Assembly: GCA_021809185.1 (NCBI GenBank)
Contig: JAKBAI010000020.1
Span: 1 to 35,640, forward strand
Origin: Planctomycetota bacterium
Lineage (GTDB): Bacteria > Planctomycetota > Planctomycetia > Gemmatales > Gemmataceae
Length of the DNA: 35,640 nucleotides
Direction of reading: 5' to 3'
Under the pieces are notes generated by a model. That model was not told the origin of the DNA. It did no database searches and worked only from the letters and a program-made list of their open reading frames with translations. Position numbers and translations under genes: made by a program. Below, piece after piece: positions 9,938 to 19,517 of this stretch (position 1 is the stretch's first letter; each line of letters begins with the position of its first letter).

Positions 9938-10843
9938 TCCTTTTCGAAAAGAAATTATTGGAATCTAAAAATGCCAATAAAACCCTGAAAAACAGGCATT
10001 TCCACTCCATTTCACGTATTAAAGAATGTAAATATATTGATGTTATTACCTATTCATATGCAAATTTACTTATCAATTTTTCTATGCAAAACTATCTATC
10101 CCATAATGATTTATGACGATCAATTTGAAATCGATCAGGATTGATTCATGTTTAGAAATGATGAAGATAAAATTCAAAAAAAAATCGATTTGTTTAAAAA
10201 AGCAATTTAATCCAAAATTCAAAAGTCTCTTTGAAATCAGTATTTACAACTTTTTTCTTCTTTCATTAGTTTGAGAAAATTATTTGGATATGTCTCATTT
10301 TTTTTGGAATTTTGGCCAGGTACAGGTTTTCTGAATGGTCGTTTTGTTCTGTTGGGAGCTTTTTTAAAAAAGTTTTATGGACTGAATTCAGCATTCGAAG
10401 CGATTAACTAGGAATCTATTTTCAGATTTGTCGATTTATTGATTGAGAATCTAAAACATTAAAAAAGAATTAGAGAACTTAATATAAATGAGGAGGGGCA
10501 AAAATTCCTAACTAAACTTTGCTTTTGCTTTCACAGAGGATTTTAAAGGTTCTTGGGAATAAGTTTTTGCTGGATGCTCTCGTATTCCGTAACCTTATAG
10601 TCAATTCATTGATTTTTAGACCGGTTTGGGGATCAGATTCTGATTTTAGTAACTTGGAAGAATCACTAGAAAGAAACACCAGAAAGATTGTTAGAATATT
10701 TAATATTGACAAGCTTTGGTTCTTGACACTAATTCATATCAGTTATATCATAAAGAGAAGTTACGTACTTCAACAAAAATCGTTTAATCTAAGAATGATT
10801 GCACCGGATGAAGAGGCGTAATTCCCCCTGTAAAATACTCTTT

Positions 10844-10889
10844 CAAAGTATTTTTCAAGTATTTTTCAAGTATTTTCCATAGTATTTTT
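10844..10889. repeat. 11-bp tandem repeat, about 3.5 imperfect copies
   Basis: Units resembling CAAGTATTTTT follow each other from 10844. The first copy can also pair with AAAATACT at 10832-10839 (stem AAAATACT / AGTATTTT). Confidence 0.7.
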
Positions 10890-11114
10890 GTTTGAATTTT
10901 TTGCATCCTTTGAGTTTGAAGGATCAAATCGATTGATAGGATAGTCCCGAAAGATTATAAATTCCCAAGGAAGTTTTCATCATTTGAATTATTATGATTA
11001 TTTTTAAAGTGACTTTTAATCTAATGGTTGAATCTGAGACTCCATCTGAGTTTCTGAACAATGAATTCGTTCTTATGGTAGCTACCTGAGTAGAATAGTT
11101 TTATTATCAAACAA

Positions 11115-14069
11115 GTGAATTCAACTATGTCAAATGATTCCAAAAAAATATATTTGTTGGATTCTCATGGTCTCATTTATCAGATGTTTCATGCAATTCG
11201 AAATGGCATGAAAGCTCCAGATGGTCGACCAACGAATGCGGTTTATGGGGTAACGCGCGAACTTATTTATATCCAGGAAGAAGTAAAACCAGCGTTTTTA
11301 ATTGGAATATTTGATACATCTGGCCCTACATTCCGAGACACGATTTATAAAGAATACAAACAGCATCGGGAACCACCTCCCGATGATTTGATTTTGCAGA
11401 TTCCTATCATTCAGCAAATCATGAAAGCCATGGGGATTCCTGTACTGGAACAAACGGGATACGAAGCTGATGATATTATTGCAACCTTGGCTAGACTAGG
11501 GATCGAAAATCAGAATGGAAAAACCGAAGTCATTATTTGTTCCAGCGATAAAGATTGCCGGCAGTTAATCTCAGACCATGTTCAGATCTATAATTTAAAG
11601 AGAAGAGATTTCTTTAATCGGCAGTCTTTGTTCGAAGAATGGGGAATCACTCCAGAACAAGTCGTTGATTATCAAACACTGGTTGGAGATAGTGTCGATA
11701 ACGTCCCGGGGATTAAAGGGATTGGTGCAAAAACAGCGACCAAGCTATTACAACAATTCGGCTCGATAGAAAAAATGATCGAGAACCAAGCAAAATTAAC
11801 ACCACCGAAAATAAAAGAGAATTTTCAGCTCGCGGTGCAGGATGGTAGTTTAGAACGAACAAGAAAGCTTGTTCGTTTAGAAACACATGTACCCATAAAG
11901 TTTGAATGGGAGTCATGGAACAATCCGGAATGGCGTAGCGATGAGTTATTGACTATTTTCCAAACGCTAGGTTTTCGTACCTTTTCAGAAAAAGTACGCA
12001 CTTTTCAGAGGAAATTGGATAAAAATAGTTCTCTAATTTCGAAGGATGGCCAAGTACCCGCCGCAACCGCTAAGCATTCTGAAAATCCTGAAAATGGTTC
12101 TAAACAGCATAAATCCTCTCTAAAAACCCAATCCGATCGAGAAAGCGAATCGCTTTTTGCAGATCTAGAAGAGGTTTCATCCGATGGGGAATCATTGCGA
12201 ACGAGTCGAATATCCGCAGATTGGCACATGCAATATCAGCTCGTTCAAAGCAAAGAGGTATTCCAAGAGTTCCTGATTGAGTTAAAGAAACAGAATCGGT
12301 TTGCATTGGATCTGGAAACAACCGGTTTAAACGTAATTGAAAGTGCGATCGTTGGAATGGCGTTTTGTTGGCAGGAAAATACGGGATATTATCTCGCCTT
12401 GCAGGGACCGCCTCGTGAAAAGGTTTTGTCCTTGGAAGAGACGATGAAAAAGCTCAAACCGATTTTGGAAAATGAAGAAAAAAAGAAAATCAATCAGAAT
12501 ATCAAATTCGATCGAACTATTTTGCGTTCCCATGGGATCGAACTTCGGGGGGTTGATGGGGATTCGATGCTTGCGCATTATTTGTTGCATGCTGGGGAAC
12601 GGGGTCACAATCTGGATGACTTGACCGCAAAATATCTTCATCATGAGATGATACCGATTACCGATTTGATCGGCGCTAATAAAAAGCAACAAAAATTGAT
12701 GAATGAAGTGCCATTAGCAGATATTTCGACCTATGCTGGAGAAGATGCAGATGCCGCTTGGCGATTAACACATTTACTAGAAAAGGAGTTACAGGAAAAT
12801 TCGCTTTGGACTCTTTATCAAGAGATAGAGATCCCGTTGGTGGAAGTGTTATCGGAGATGGAATGGCATGGGATCCGGTTAGATGTAGCTTTCTTGAAAC
12901 AGCTAAGTTTAGAAATGGAAAAGCAGTTAAAGTCGATCGAAAGCGACATTTATGAAATTGCGGAACACAAATTTAATATCGCATCACCAAAACAACTCCG
13001 AGAGGTTTTGTTTGACGAGCTGAAACTTCCTGTTCAACAACGTACCGAAAAAACAAACGAAGCGAGCACCGATCAGGAAACATTAGAAAAATTAGCTCGA
13101 TTGGATCATCCTAAGGCGGCCATCGCAGTAAAAATCGTTGAATATCGACAAATAGCAAAATTAAAAGGAACCTATGTTGATACGTTACCTGAATTGGTTC
13201 AACCCAAAACAGGTAGAATTCATACCTCGTTCAATCAGATGATTACATCGACAGGCCGGCTGAGTTCTAGTCAGCCGAATTTACAAAATATCCCTGCGCG
13301 TACAGATCAAGGGCGGCAAATTCGACAGGCCTTCTTACCGGAGAGGGGATGGAAACTGGTTTGTGCCGATTATTCGCAAATCGAATTGCGTTTCTTGGCC
13401 CATTTGAGTGGGGATGAAGCATTGATTCAGGCATTCCAGGAGAATAGAGATATTCACTCCTCGGTTGCTGCGGAAATTTTTGGGGTTACAGAGAAAGCGG
13501 TAACCTCAGAGATGAGGCGCGTAGCAAAAACGGTAAATTTTGGTGTTATTTATGGCATGAGTGCCCATGGATTAGCTGAGCGATTGCAAATTACTCGGAC
13601 ACAGGCAGAACAATTTATCGAGCAATATTTCGCTCGATTCTCCCGGGTACTCGATTATCAGGATCAGCTTTTGAATCAGGCCCGACTTCATGGTTATGTC
13701 CGTACTATTTCGGAGCGACGGCGAAGAGTTGATCCTGGTTCGCTTCGACCCAATTCTACTTTTCGTTCGCGTAACGGTGCCGAACGCGAAGCGATTAATA
13801 TGGAAATTCAGGGATCTGCTGCGGATCTATTAAAGAAAGCGATGATTCGAATTCATCGGAAATTGCAGTCCGGGAATTGGCAGTCTCGTATGTTATTAAC
13901 AGTGCATGATGAATTAGTTTTTGAAGCCCCTGTTGGCGAATTGGATCAATTGGCAACCATGGTGCAGAAAGAGATGACTCAAGCAATGTCTTTGAAAGTT
14001 CCATTGATCGTCGATATTTCTTATGGAGATAATTGGTTAGAAGTTGAGGAATGGCAGCCCAAAAAGTGA
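11115..14069 (+). CDS. polA: DNA polymerase I
   Basis: This is the repair and Okazaki-fragment-processing polymerase, 984 residues, all three modules present. The 5' nuclease (about 10-300) has YEADDIIATLA, SSDKDCRQL and GVDNVPGI-like VDNVPGIKGIGAKTA. The 3'-5' proofreading domain (about 390-580) keeps its metal ligands: D and E in DLETTGLN (about 397), D in NIKFDRTIL, and Y/D in YAGEDADAAW. The polymerase domain (about 600-984) has motif A DYSQIELRFLAHLSGD (about 751), motif B RRVAKTVNFGVIYG (about 802) and motif C VHDELVFEAP (about 930). A Ser/Lys/Glu-rich linker of about 70 residues lies between the nuclease and exonuclease domains. GTG at 11115 is the longest start; ATG at 11127 is equally plausible, and neither has a clear ribosome binding site. 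Confidence 0.97.
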   Translation: MNSTMSNDSKKIYLLDSHGLIYQMFHAIRNGMKAPDGRPTNAVYGVTRELIYIQEEVKPAFLIGIFDTSGPTFRDTIYKEYKQHREPPPDDLILQIPIIQQIMKAMGIPVLEQTGYEADDIIATLARLGIENQNGKTEVIICSSDKDCRQLISDHVQIYNLKRRDFFNRQSLFEEWGITPEQVVDYQTLVGDSVDNVPGIKGIGAKTATKLLQQFGSIEKMIENQAKLTPPKIKENFQLAVQDGSLERTRKLVRLETHVPIKFEWESWNNPEWRSDELLTIFQTLGFRTFSEKVRTFQRKLDKNSSLISKDGQVPAATAKHSENPENGSKQHKSSLKTQSDRESESLFADLEEVSSDGESLRTSRISADWHMQYQLVQSKEVFQEFLIELKKQNRFALDLETTGLNVIESAIVGMAFCWQENTGYYLALQGPPREKVLSLEETMKKLKPILENEEKKKINQNIKFDRTILRSHGIELRGVDGDSMLAHYLLHAGERGHNLDDLTAKYLHHEMIPITDLIGANKKQQKLMNEVPLADISTYAGEDADAAWRLTHLLEKELQENSLWTLYQEIEIPLVEVLSEMEWHGIRLDVAFLKQLSLEMEKQLKSIESDIYEIAEHKFNIASPKQLREVLFDELKLPVQQRTEKTNEASTDQETLEKLARLDHPKAAIAVKIVEYRQIAKLKGTYVDTLPELVQPKTGRIHTSFNQMITSTGRLSSSQPNLQNIPARTDQGRQIRQAFLPERGWKLVCADYSQIELRFLAHLSGDEALIQAFQENRDIHSSVAAEIFGVTEKAVTSEMRRVAKTVNFGVIYGMSAHGLAERLQITRTQAEQFIEQYFARFSRVLDYQDQLLNQARLHGYVRTISERRRRVDPGSLRPNSTFRSRNGAEREAINMEIQGSAADLLKKAMIRIHRKLQSGNWQSRMLLTVHDELVFEAPVGELDQLATMVQKEMTQAMSLKVPLIVDISYGDNWLEVEEWQPKK

Positions 14070-14280
14070 AAAAGATTGCCATCCGAAATGAGATAGTTCT
14101 TGATCAAGAATAATGAAAAGGGTATCTGCTGCTGACTGAAGTTAACGGATCAAAAAAAAGTTGTTGAACTTAAGCCTAAACGGAGTTAACTGTAAAGAAT
14201 GATAGGTATTATGGGTTGAACAATAAGCTGTTGATTCTTTGTGATCGTTAAAATGAAGGTACTTTTAAGAATCGTGATAA

Positions 14281-14296
14281 ACTTTTTGCAAAAAGT
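14281..14296. promoter_or_regulatory. Perfect 16-bp palindrome upstream of coaE
   Basis: ACTTTTTGCAAAAAGT is fully self-complementary and ends 18 bases before the coaE ATG, just ahead of its AAGGA ribosome binding site. It could be an operator; no regulator is indicated in the window. Confidence 0.3.
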
Positions 14297-14314
14297 GAAA
14301 TAAGGATATTTATT

Positions 14315-14968
14315 ATGGGCACAAGAACTGATCAATCGAACCCGAAAAAAATGATCATTGGCATTATTGGTGGAATTGGGAGTGGAAAATCAGAAATTGC
14401 GGAGTATTTTGCGAAAAAAGGGGGAAAGCTCATCCAAGCGGATAAACTTGGTCATGAAGCCCACCAGCAAGAGCATATTCGCCAGATGATTGTGCAGCGT
14501 TGGGGGGAGCGAGTATTAGATGAGCAAAATCAGCTCGATAGGAAAAAACTCGGGTCGATCGTATTTGCCAGTGCCGTCGAGAGAGCGAATCTAGAGATGA
14601 TGGTTTTCCCCTGGATCGAACAGCGTATTCGCCAAGAAATTAAAGAAGCGGACGATAATCCTTCCTACCAATTTGTTGTTCTCGATGCAGCAATTATGGT
14701 AGAAGCAAAATGGAATAAAATCTGCTCCAAAATGGTCTATGTGCATACGCCAAGATATTTGCGACTACAACGATTGATAAATCAGCGCGGGTGGAGTCAA
14801 CAAGAATTATTCCAGAGAGAAACAGCGCAGCTCACTTTAACCGAAAAAGCAACGCTTGCCGATGTCGCTATCGATAATTCTCACTCTATCGAAGCCAGCC
14901 AAAAACAGATCGATCGGTTATTAACGAGCTGGCAATTGGCTAATGAATGTTCCGTGCGAAATTATTAA
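14315..14968 (+). CDS. coaE: Dephospho-CoA kinase
   Basis: This enzyme catalyses the last step of coenzyme A synthesis, ATP-dependent phosphorylation of the 3'-OH of dephospho-CoA. The protein has 217 residues, slightly above the usual 200 because of a 12-residue N-terminal extension. The P-loop is GGIGSGKSE (about residues 20-28), followed by the family motif QADKLGHEAHQ. Further typical segments are FPWIEQRIRQEI, VVLDAAIMVEAKW, and a basic LRLQRLINQRGWSQQE lid region. ATG at 14315 follows AAGGA at good distance. polA ends 245 bp upstream on the same strand; the two are neighbours in many bacteria, so co-transcription is possible. Confidence 0.95.
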   Translation: MGTRTDQSNPKKMIIGIIGGIGSGKSEIAEYFAKKGGKLIQADKLGHEAHQQEHIRQMIVQRWGERVLDEQNQLDRKKLGSIVFASAVERANLEMMVFPWIEQRIRQEIKEADDNPSYQFVVLDAAIMVEAKWNKICSKMVYVHTPRYLRLQRLINQRGWSQQELFQRETAQLTLTEKATLADVAIDNSHSIEASQKQIDRLLTSWQLANECSVRNY

Positions 14969-15262
14969 TGTCCAATATCTTTATATCTTAACAGGGAATC
15001 AATTGTACTTTATGTAATTAAGAATCGAGAATATGTGTTACTATTACTATGAGAATATTTTATTTTTCAGCTTTGTTTAGCTGATTCTATACCCTTGCGA
15101 CTTATTAACGAATCCGATCATAGAGTTCTTTTCGATTTTTCAGAAATGCGATTCGATGAACAAATTCGATGTTAAGATTTAGAGTATTATAGAAGGAATG
15201 ATCGAGTTCCGTTTTGGGTTATTTTTTTAGACTGGAACTTATAGAATTATTCTTGAGTAAGA

Positions 15263-15291
15263 GTTGACAATTGAAATCATTTGTACGAGAT
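15263..15291 (+). promoter_or_regulatory. Possible rho promoter (-35 only convincing)
   Basis: A perfect TTGACA stands at 15263-15268. The -10 box is weak (GATAGA or TAGAGA near 15288-15295, spacing longer than usual), so the call is tentative. Confidence 0.25.
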
Positions 15292-15322
15292 AGAGAATTC
15301 AAAACTTCAAAATGCTAAACTT

Positions 15323-15406
15323 ATGTTGATTGGTAATTCAGGTGCCTACCGGCTCAAACAGAGGGGACTTCATCTAAAAAGCAAAATGAATTACCTAAGC
15401 TTATAA
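15323..15406 (+). CDS. Possible 27-residue rho leader peptide
   Basis: A small frame begins ATG-TTG-ATT and ends TAA at 15404. It lies downstream of the TTGACA box and 21 bases before the rho leader hairpin. Its middle is more GC-rich than the surrounding leader. No ribosome binding site is visible, so translation is unproven. The position recalls the small rhoL frame upstream of enterobacterial rho, but I see no sequence similarity to claim. Confidence 0.2.
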   Translation: MLIGNSGAYRLKQRGLHLKSKMNYLSL

Positions 15407-15427
15407 ACCGACTTTGTCTGTGGTTCG

Positions 15428-15466
15428 CATTCTAAGATAGGATCGCTTTTCTATCGTTTTAGAATG
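15428..15466 (+). promoter_or_regulatory. Hairpin in the rho leader
   Basis: Outer stem CATTCTAA (15428-15435) pairs perfectly with TTAGAATG (15459-15466). Inner stem GATAG (15436-15440) pairs with CTATC (15451-15455). The loop is 10 bases, and a 3-base GTT bulge sits on the right. No T-run follows, so it is more likely a regulatory or stability structure than an intrinsic terminator. Confidence 0.5.
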
Positions 15467-15526
15467 TTGAAATCCAAATAGTATTTGTTATGAAGTTATT
15501 CGAATGTCCGATGGAGAATCGATAAC

Positions 15527-18500
15527 ATGAACGATCCTAATGTTCCTTTATCTGAACAAAATTTAGCACTTACCAACCTTTCCCCTTCTTTAAGAGCGGA
15601 TCTTGCGGAGGATATGCGCGTAAAGGACAATATGGAAGCAAACTCCTCCGATATCAGGGCAGATGAAGGTGGTAACACGAAAGTTGAACACGATAAAGAA
15701 GTTAATAAAGAGGAAATTGATAAAGAGGAAGTTAATAAAAAGGAAAAGTTAGGAATTCATATCTCTTCTGAACTAAAATCGATGCCCCCCCAATTGAACT
15801 CGGTGGAATCAAGTTCAGATCCATCTATTGAAAATCATCCAGATGAAACCAAAATTGGTAAGCTAGATCATCTTGATCATTCTTCTTTATTGCATGATAA
15901 AAAAAACTTCGTTTCAACTGGAGATATCTCAGAAAATGAGGCGTTATCTGAAATTCAAGTTAATCTAAGTTTGTCAGAAAATGATATATTATCCTCTTCT
16001 AATTGTACAACGAAACCGGTTGAGTCAGCGGTTCTTCAAGAAGCTGATCATCCAAAGAGTACCCATCAAGAGATTGTTAATCAGGAAATTGTTAATCAGG
16101 AGGCTATTAATCAAGAGGTTGTTAATCAGGAGATTGTTAATCAGAAAGCTATTAATCAAGACACAATCCATCAACTGACTATTCTTAATGGAATTAACCA
16201 TCATAAAGAAAGTACATTCTCCACAGCACACCCCCTTTCGGGTGATCCTAATCAGCTCACGCCAGAGAGTTTTACTGCTCATGAAATTGCAATTTCTACT
16301 GAAATTTCGAATGCGATTAGTGGAAACTCGATTAACGAGGAGATTCCTAATAAAGAATTAGAGATCCCTTCTTATGGAAACTCCGAAAATATGGAAAATA
16401 CCGACCGTATTCAAGGAATCGAATCGGGGAACGATAACCAGATTTTTTTACCAATAACTCAGCAAAATAATACAAATGATGATTTCCCTTCTAGGGAAAT
16501 AGTTCATATAACAAATAGTAGTTCCAGTGAAATGACATCAACCATCGCTCTTGAGAATACGCAAGCTGAAAAAATCCCACCAGAATCGAATCTCCATTCG
16601 AATTCCCACACAGAAGTTATTCCCCCGAACGAAATCCCATTAAGTGATTTCAATCAGATGGAACAAATCAAGATTCGAGATGATTCTTTAAAATCATTGA
16701 ACTTAGATACTGACCAAATGGAAGCTAGTTCTAATTTTACAGAAGTTCTGAGCCTTGCTATCCAGGATGATAAAAAAAAGACAAGTGAATCACGATCGGA
16801 TGAACAAGGAATCGCTCAAGAAAATGATAGCAATGAGAAGGAGATCGAAACGGAATTCGATCCAAAAGAACAGGAAATCATTCATAAAGAATCAATTATA
16901 CAAAGTGAGACTAATTTAACTCAAGAGGAAGAATCACCCCCAGTTAAGGGAACCGATGAATCTGAAACAAGTAGTTTATCGGAATCAACAGTGGACGCAA
17001 CTCCATTAACAGTACAGGAGAATTCAGAAAAGGTTTCGAAGCAGAAATCAAAAAAGAAACAATCCAAACCGGACGATTCTTTCGAAAAAAGTATTTCTGA
17101 TGATTCGACAAACAAAATGACGAAAACATCGAAATCGAGTAAGAAAAAAAATATGGAAATAAAAAAAACTAAATCAGCCAAGAAGTCAACGAAGAAGAAA
17201 CGGTCAACGGAAGCACCTTCTGTTACCGAGGTAGCGGAGCGAGAACAATCAGAAACAGATTTGACTGTTTCTGATCAGATAGGAGAACTTTCGAATGACA
17301 AAGAGGCGACAAACTCCAAAAAGAATCGTCTTAAGAACAAATCCGTTACGAAAAGTTCCAAAAATAGAAGCAATACTCGAGACTTAAAATCAGAGCAGTC
17401 TAAAGAATCTGTCCATGAATATGCTTTATCAGAAGAAGAGTCAGACAAAGAAGTTTCTAATCAAGAAGGAATTGATGGGGAGCAACTTGAAAGTAAGCGA
17501 AAAGGGAAGGCGGTGAAAGATTCTAGCAAAAAGAAGACAACGAAGTCGGAGAAGCTAGAAAAAGCGGAAAATGAAGAAAAACCGAGTAAGAAAAAAGGAG
17601 TAGAGCGAGAAGGAGAGAAGGCCAAGACGAAGGAATCGAAGAAAGGGAAATCATCTGCAATCGAGAGTAGATCGAAGAACGCGCAAAGCAGCGAGAGTAG
17701 TGAGGAATCTGAAGCTGGAAATGAGGATTTATTTGGAAGTAATATTCTTTTGGAAGAAGTGGAGATGGAGAGAATATCATCCATTTCGAATAGAGATGAG
17801 GAAACGGGAGAAGATATAGTTTCAGATGATGGTAGCGAGGATCAGAATGAAAAAGAATTTTCTGCTACCGTTAACCAAGGACAAAGCGAAGAAAATCAAC
17901 CGAGCGGCGATGAAACCCGCGGCCAAAAAAGTAGGAAAAAGCCCGGAAAAATGTTCCTCGGCTATGAAGATGATGTCCATGAGCGTTACGAGCAAGCAAA
18001 ACATCGTGAAAATCAGATGACTGCTTTGTCAAATCTGACCGTAGCACAGCTCCAAAAATTAATGAAAGAGGAGGGAATTACTAAAGAGGAATGGGCAGGA
18101 TTATCTAAACAAGATCTGATTTATCGATTGATGAAGCTCCGAATCCGTCAAAATGGGTTAATGATGGGGGAAGGAACGCTAGAGATTCTCGATGACGGTT
18201 TTGGTTTTTTGAGGAATGCCGATAACAATTATATACCATGTGCCGATGATATTTACATCTCCCCAAGTCAAATCCGGAAATTTGGCTTGCGCCCTGGTAC
18301 ATTCGTTTCTGGCCAAGTTCGTCCCCCCAAAGAGAATGAACGCTATTTTGCTTTATTAAGAGTCGAGGCGATCAACTTTATCGACCCCGATCAGGTTTCG
18401 CACTTGTCGTATTTTGAAGATTTGACGCCGTTACACCCGATCCAGCGATTCGTCCTGGATGCAGATTCTCAAGAGATCAATACGCGCGTAATCGATCTAG

Positions 18501-19276
18501 TAACCCCCATCGGTAAGGGTCAGCGTGCATTGATCGTAGCCCCGCCACGAACCGGGAAGACGGTCTTGCTGCAAAAATTAGCAAATGCCATCCTGAAAAA
18601 TCATCCCGAGTGCTATATCTTTGTTCTATTAATCGATGAAAGGCCAGAAGAGGTTACCGAAATGAGTCGGACCGTCATTGGCCCGAAGGTTGAAGTAATC
18701 AGTTCAACCTTCGACGAACCGACCGAACGGCATGTGCGAGTTAGCGAGATGGTAATCGAGAAAGCGAAACGGATGGTGGAGTTTGGTCAAGATGTAGTTA
18801 TCTTTTTAGATTCGATCACTCGATTGGCGCGTGCTTACAACACGGAGTCCCCCTCTTCGGGTAAAATCCTTTCTGGGGGATTGGATGCTGCTTCTTTACA
18901 TAAACCGAAACGCTTTTTTGGTTCAGCACGTAAAGTGGAAGAAGGAGGATCGCTCACGATTATTGCTACGGCTTTGGTCGATACCGGTTCGCGAATGGAT
19001 GATGTAATCTTCGAAGAATTTAAGGGAACTGGGAATATGGAGATACATCTCGATCGTCGACTTGTGGATAAGCGGGTTTGGCCTGCCATCAATATCAGTG
19101 CTTCCGGTACTCGTAAAGAAGAATTGCTCCGCGCCCCAGAAGAACTCCAGCGTGTCTATCTCCTTTACAAAGTTCTGAGTGATATGAATCCGATCGAGGC
19201 GATGGAACAGCTAACCATGAGAATGAAACGGACGAAATCGAATAAAGACTTCTTGAGTTCTTTAGGAATCGGATAA
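15527..19276 (+). CDS. rho: Transcription termination factor Rho with giant disordered N-terminal extension
   Basis: Rho is a hexameric RNA-dependent ATPase that ends transcription. The 1249 residues split in two. Residues 831-1249 (419 residues, the length of whole E. coli Rho) are a standard Rho: helical N-domain [14 protein letters not shown], cold-shock RNA-binding domain from [14 protein letters not shown], Walker A APPRTGKT (about 1005-1012), [13 protein letters not shown], Walker B and R-loop [13 protein letters not shown], and [16 protein letters not shown] near the bicyclomycin pocket. Residues 1-830 are low-complexity and rich in Ser, Glu, Asn and Lys: NKEEI-like repeats near 60-75, NQEIV-type pentapeptides at about 180-216, and strongly mixed-charge Lys/Glu stretches from 500 to 740. 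ATG at 15527 has GGAG 10 bases upstream. No separate start with a ribosome binding site is seen near residue 831, so I treat it as one protein. Confidence 0.95.
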   Translation: MNDPNVPLSEQNLALTNLSPSLRADLAEDMRVKDNMEANSSDIRADEGGNTKVEHDKEVNKEEIDKEEVNKKEKLGIHISSELKSMPPQLNSVESSSDPSIENHPDETKIGKLDHLDHSSLLHDKKNFVSTGDISENEALSEIQVNLSLSENDILSSSNCTTKPVESAVLQEADHPKSTHQEIVNQEIVNQEAINQEVVNQEIVNQKAINQDTIHQLTILNGINHHKESTFSTAHPLSGDPNQLTPESFTAHEIAISTEISNAISGNSINEEIPNKELEIPSYGNSENMENTDRIQGIESGNDNQIFLPITQQNNTNDDFPSREIVHITNSSSSEMTSTIALENTQAEKIPPESNLHSNSHTEVIPPNEIPLSDFNQMEQIKIRDDSLKSLNLDTDQMEASSNFTEVLSLAIQDDKKKTSESRSDEQGIAQENDSNEKEIETEFDPKEQEIIHKESIIQSETNLTQEEESPPVKGTDESETSSLSESTVDATPLTVQENSEKVSKQKSKKKQSKPDDSFEKSISDDSTNKMTKTSKSSKKKNMEIKKTKSAKKSTKKKRSTEAPSVTEVAEREQSETDLTVSDQIGELSNDKEATNSKKNRLKNKSVTKSSKNRSNTRDLKSEQSKESVHEYALSEEESDKEVSNQEGIDGEQLESKRKGKAVKDSSKKKTTKSEKLEKAENEEKPSKKKGVEREGEKAKTKESKKGKSSAIESRSKNAQSSESSEESEAGNEDLFGSNILLEEVEMERISSISNRDEETGEDIVSDDGSEDQNEKEFSATVNQGQSEENQPSGDETRGQKSRKKPGKMFLGYEDDVHERYEQAKHRENQMTALSNLTVAQLQKLMKEEGITKEEWAGLSKQDLIYRLMKLRIRQNGLMMGEGTLEILDDGFGFLRNADNNYIPCADDIYISPSQIRKFGLRPGTFVSGQVRPPKENERYFALLRVEAINFIDPDQVSHLSYFEDLTPLHPIQRFVLDADSQEINTRVIDLVTPIGKGQRALIVAPPRTGKTVLLQKLANAILKNHPECYIFVLLIDERPEEVTEMSRTVIGPKVEVISSTFDEPTERHVRVSEMVIEKAKRMVEFGQDVVIFLDSITRLARAYNTESPSSGKILSGGLDAASLHKPKRFFGSARKVEEGGSLTIIATALVDTGSRMDDVIFEEFKGTGNMEIHLDRRLVDKRVWPAINISASGTRKEELLRAPEELQRVYLLYKVLSDMNPIEAMEQLTMRMKRTKSNKDFLSSLGIG
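16064..16174 (+). repeat. 15-bp coding tandem repeats inside rho (about 7 copies)
   Basis: Degenerate 15-bp units, each close to GTTAATCAGGAGATT, encode consecutive pentapeptides [30 protein letters not shown] and QDTIH. Third-base and amino-acid variation between copies shows that the array is not brand new. There are no spacers, so this is not CRISPR. Confidence 0.9.
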
Positions 19277-19502
19277 ATCGAGCTGGTTTCTCGTATTCAT
19301 TTAGATAAGTATAATTAGAGATAGGTGTGATTATATAAGTATAATTATTGAAATAATCATTTATTCTCTGCTTGATTTTTTATTGTGACATTTAAAGGGT
19401 TGAATAAGAGATTGATAACTTATTTGAGTGCAACGATTTTAACCAGTTAAAAAATCGTTGCTTAAGATAGATGAATTTAATTCTGGTTTGAAGTGGCAAG
19501 AA

Positions 19503-19507
19503 AGGGA
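19503..19507 (+). promoter_or_regulatory. Ribosome binding site favouring GTG start of ribH
   Basis: AGGGA lies 10 bases before GTG at 19518. The longer start, TTG at 19458, has no comparable site. Confidence 0.4.
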
Positions 19508-19517
19508 AAGTATATCT

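Larger units (their letters stand above)
8356..11114. other. 2.76-kb AT-rich gap between divergent metH and polA
   Basis: This is the longest gene-poor stretch in the window and the point where gene direction switches from leftward to rightward. It should contain the metH and polA promoters. Contents noted: a small hairpin AATGAT-TTTT-ATCATT at 8755-8770; a cluster of hairpins at 9124-9293; a 162-codon leftward frame at 9449-9937; a 14-bp palindrome CTTTTTTAAAAAAG at 10359-10372; a strong Shine-Dalgarno-like AGGAGGGG at 10491-10498 with no open frame at the right distance; and an 11-bp tandem repeat at 10844-10889. I saw no tRNA, no transposase remnant and no consensus DnaA boxes. It may be decayed coding DNA plus a structured RNA; that is inference. 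Confidence 0.6.
14969..15526 (+). other. 558-bp rho leader region
   Basis: No large gene is present. In order it holds a TTGACA box (15263-15268), a 27-codon open frame (15323-15406) and a strong two-part hairpin (15428-15466) ending 60 bases before the rho ATG. This layout fits a regulated leader for rho, which is autoregulated in other bacteria; function here is inference. Confidence 0.5.

Noticed and set aside
10519-10821. 100-codon rightward frame with a competing 66-codon leftward frame
   Set aside because: TTG start about 20 bases from the nearest Shine-Dalgarno; composition like noncoding DNA; length within chance for this gap size.
8356-11114. Replication origin at the strand switch
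   Set aside because: Gene orientation and AT-richness are suggestive, but I found no consensus DnaA boxes and no dnaA or dnaN nearby; GC skew would be needed.
16064-16174. CRISPR-like repeat array
   Set aside because: Units are contiguous, lack spacers and stay in the rho reading frame as pentapeptides.
17461-17784. Leftward frames antisense to the rho tail
   Set aside because: They are shadows of the Lys/Glu/Ser-rich coding strand and give Phe/Leu/Ser-rich translations with no start signals.
19277-19517. FMN riboswitch upstream of ribH
   Set aside because: The region is AT-rich, with only a short direct repeat (ATAAGTATAATTA at 19305 and 19335) and no RFN-like core.
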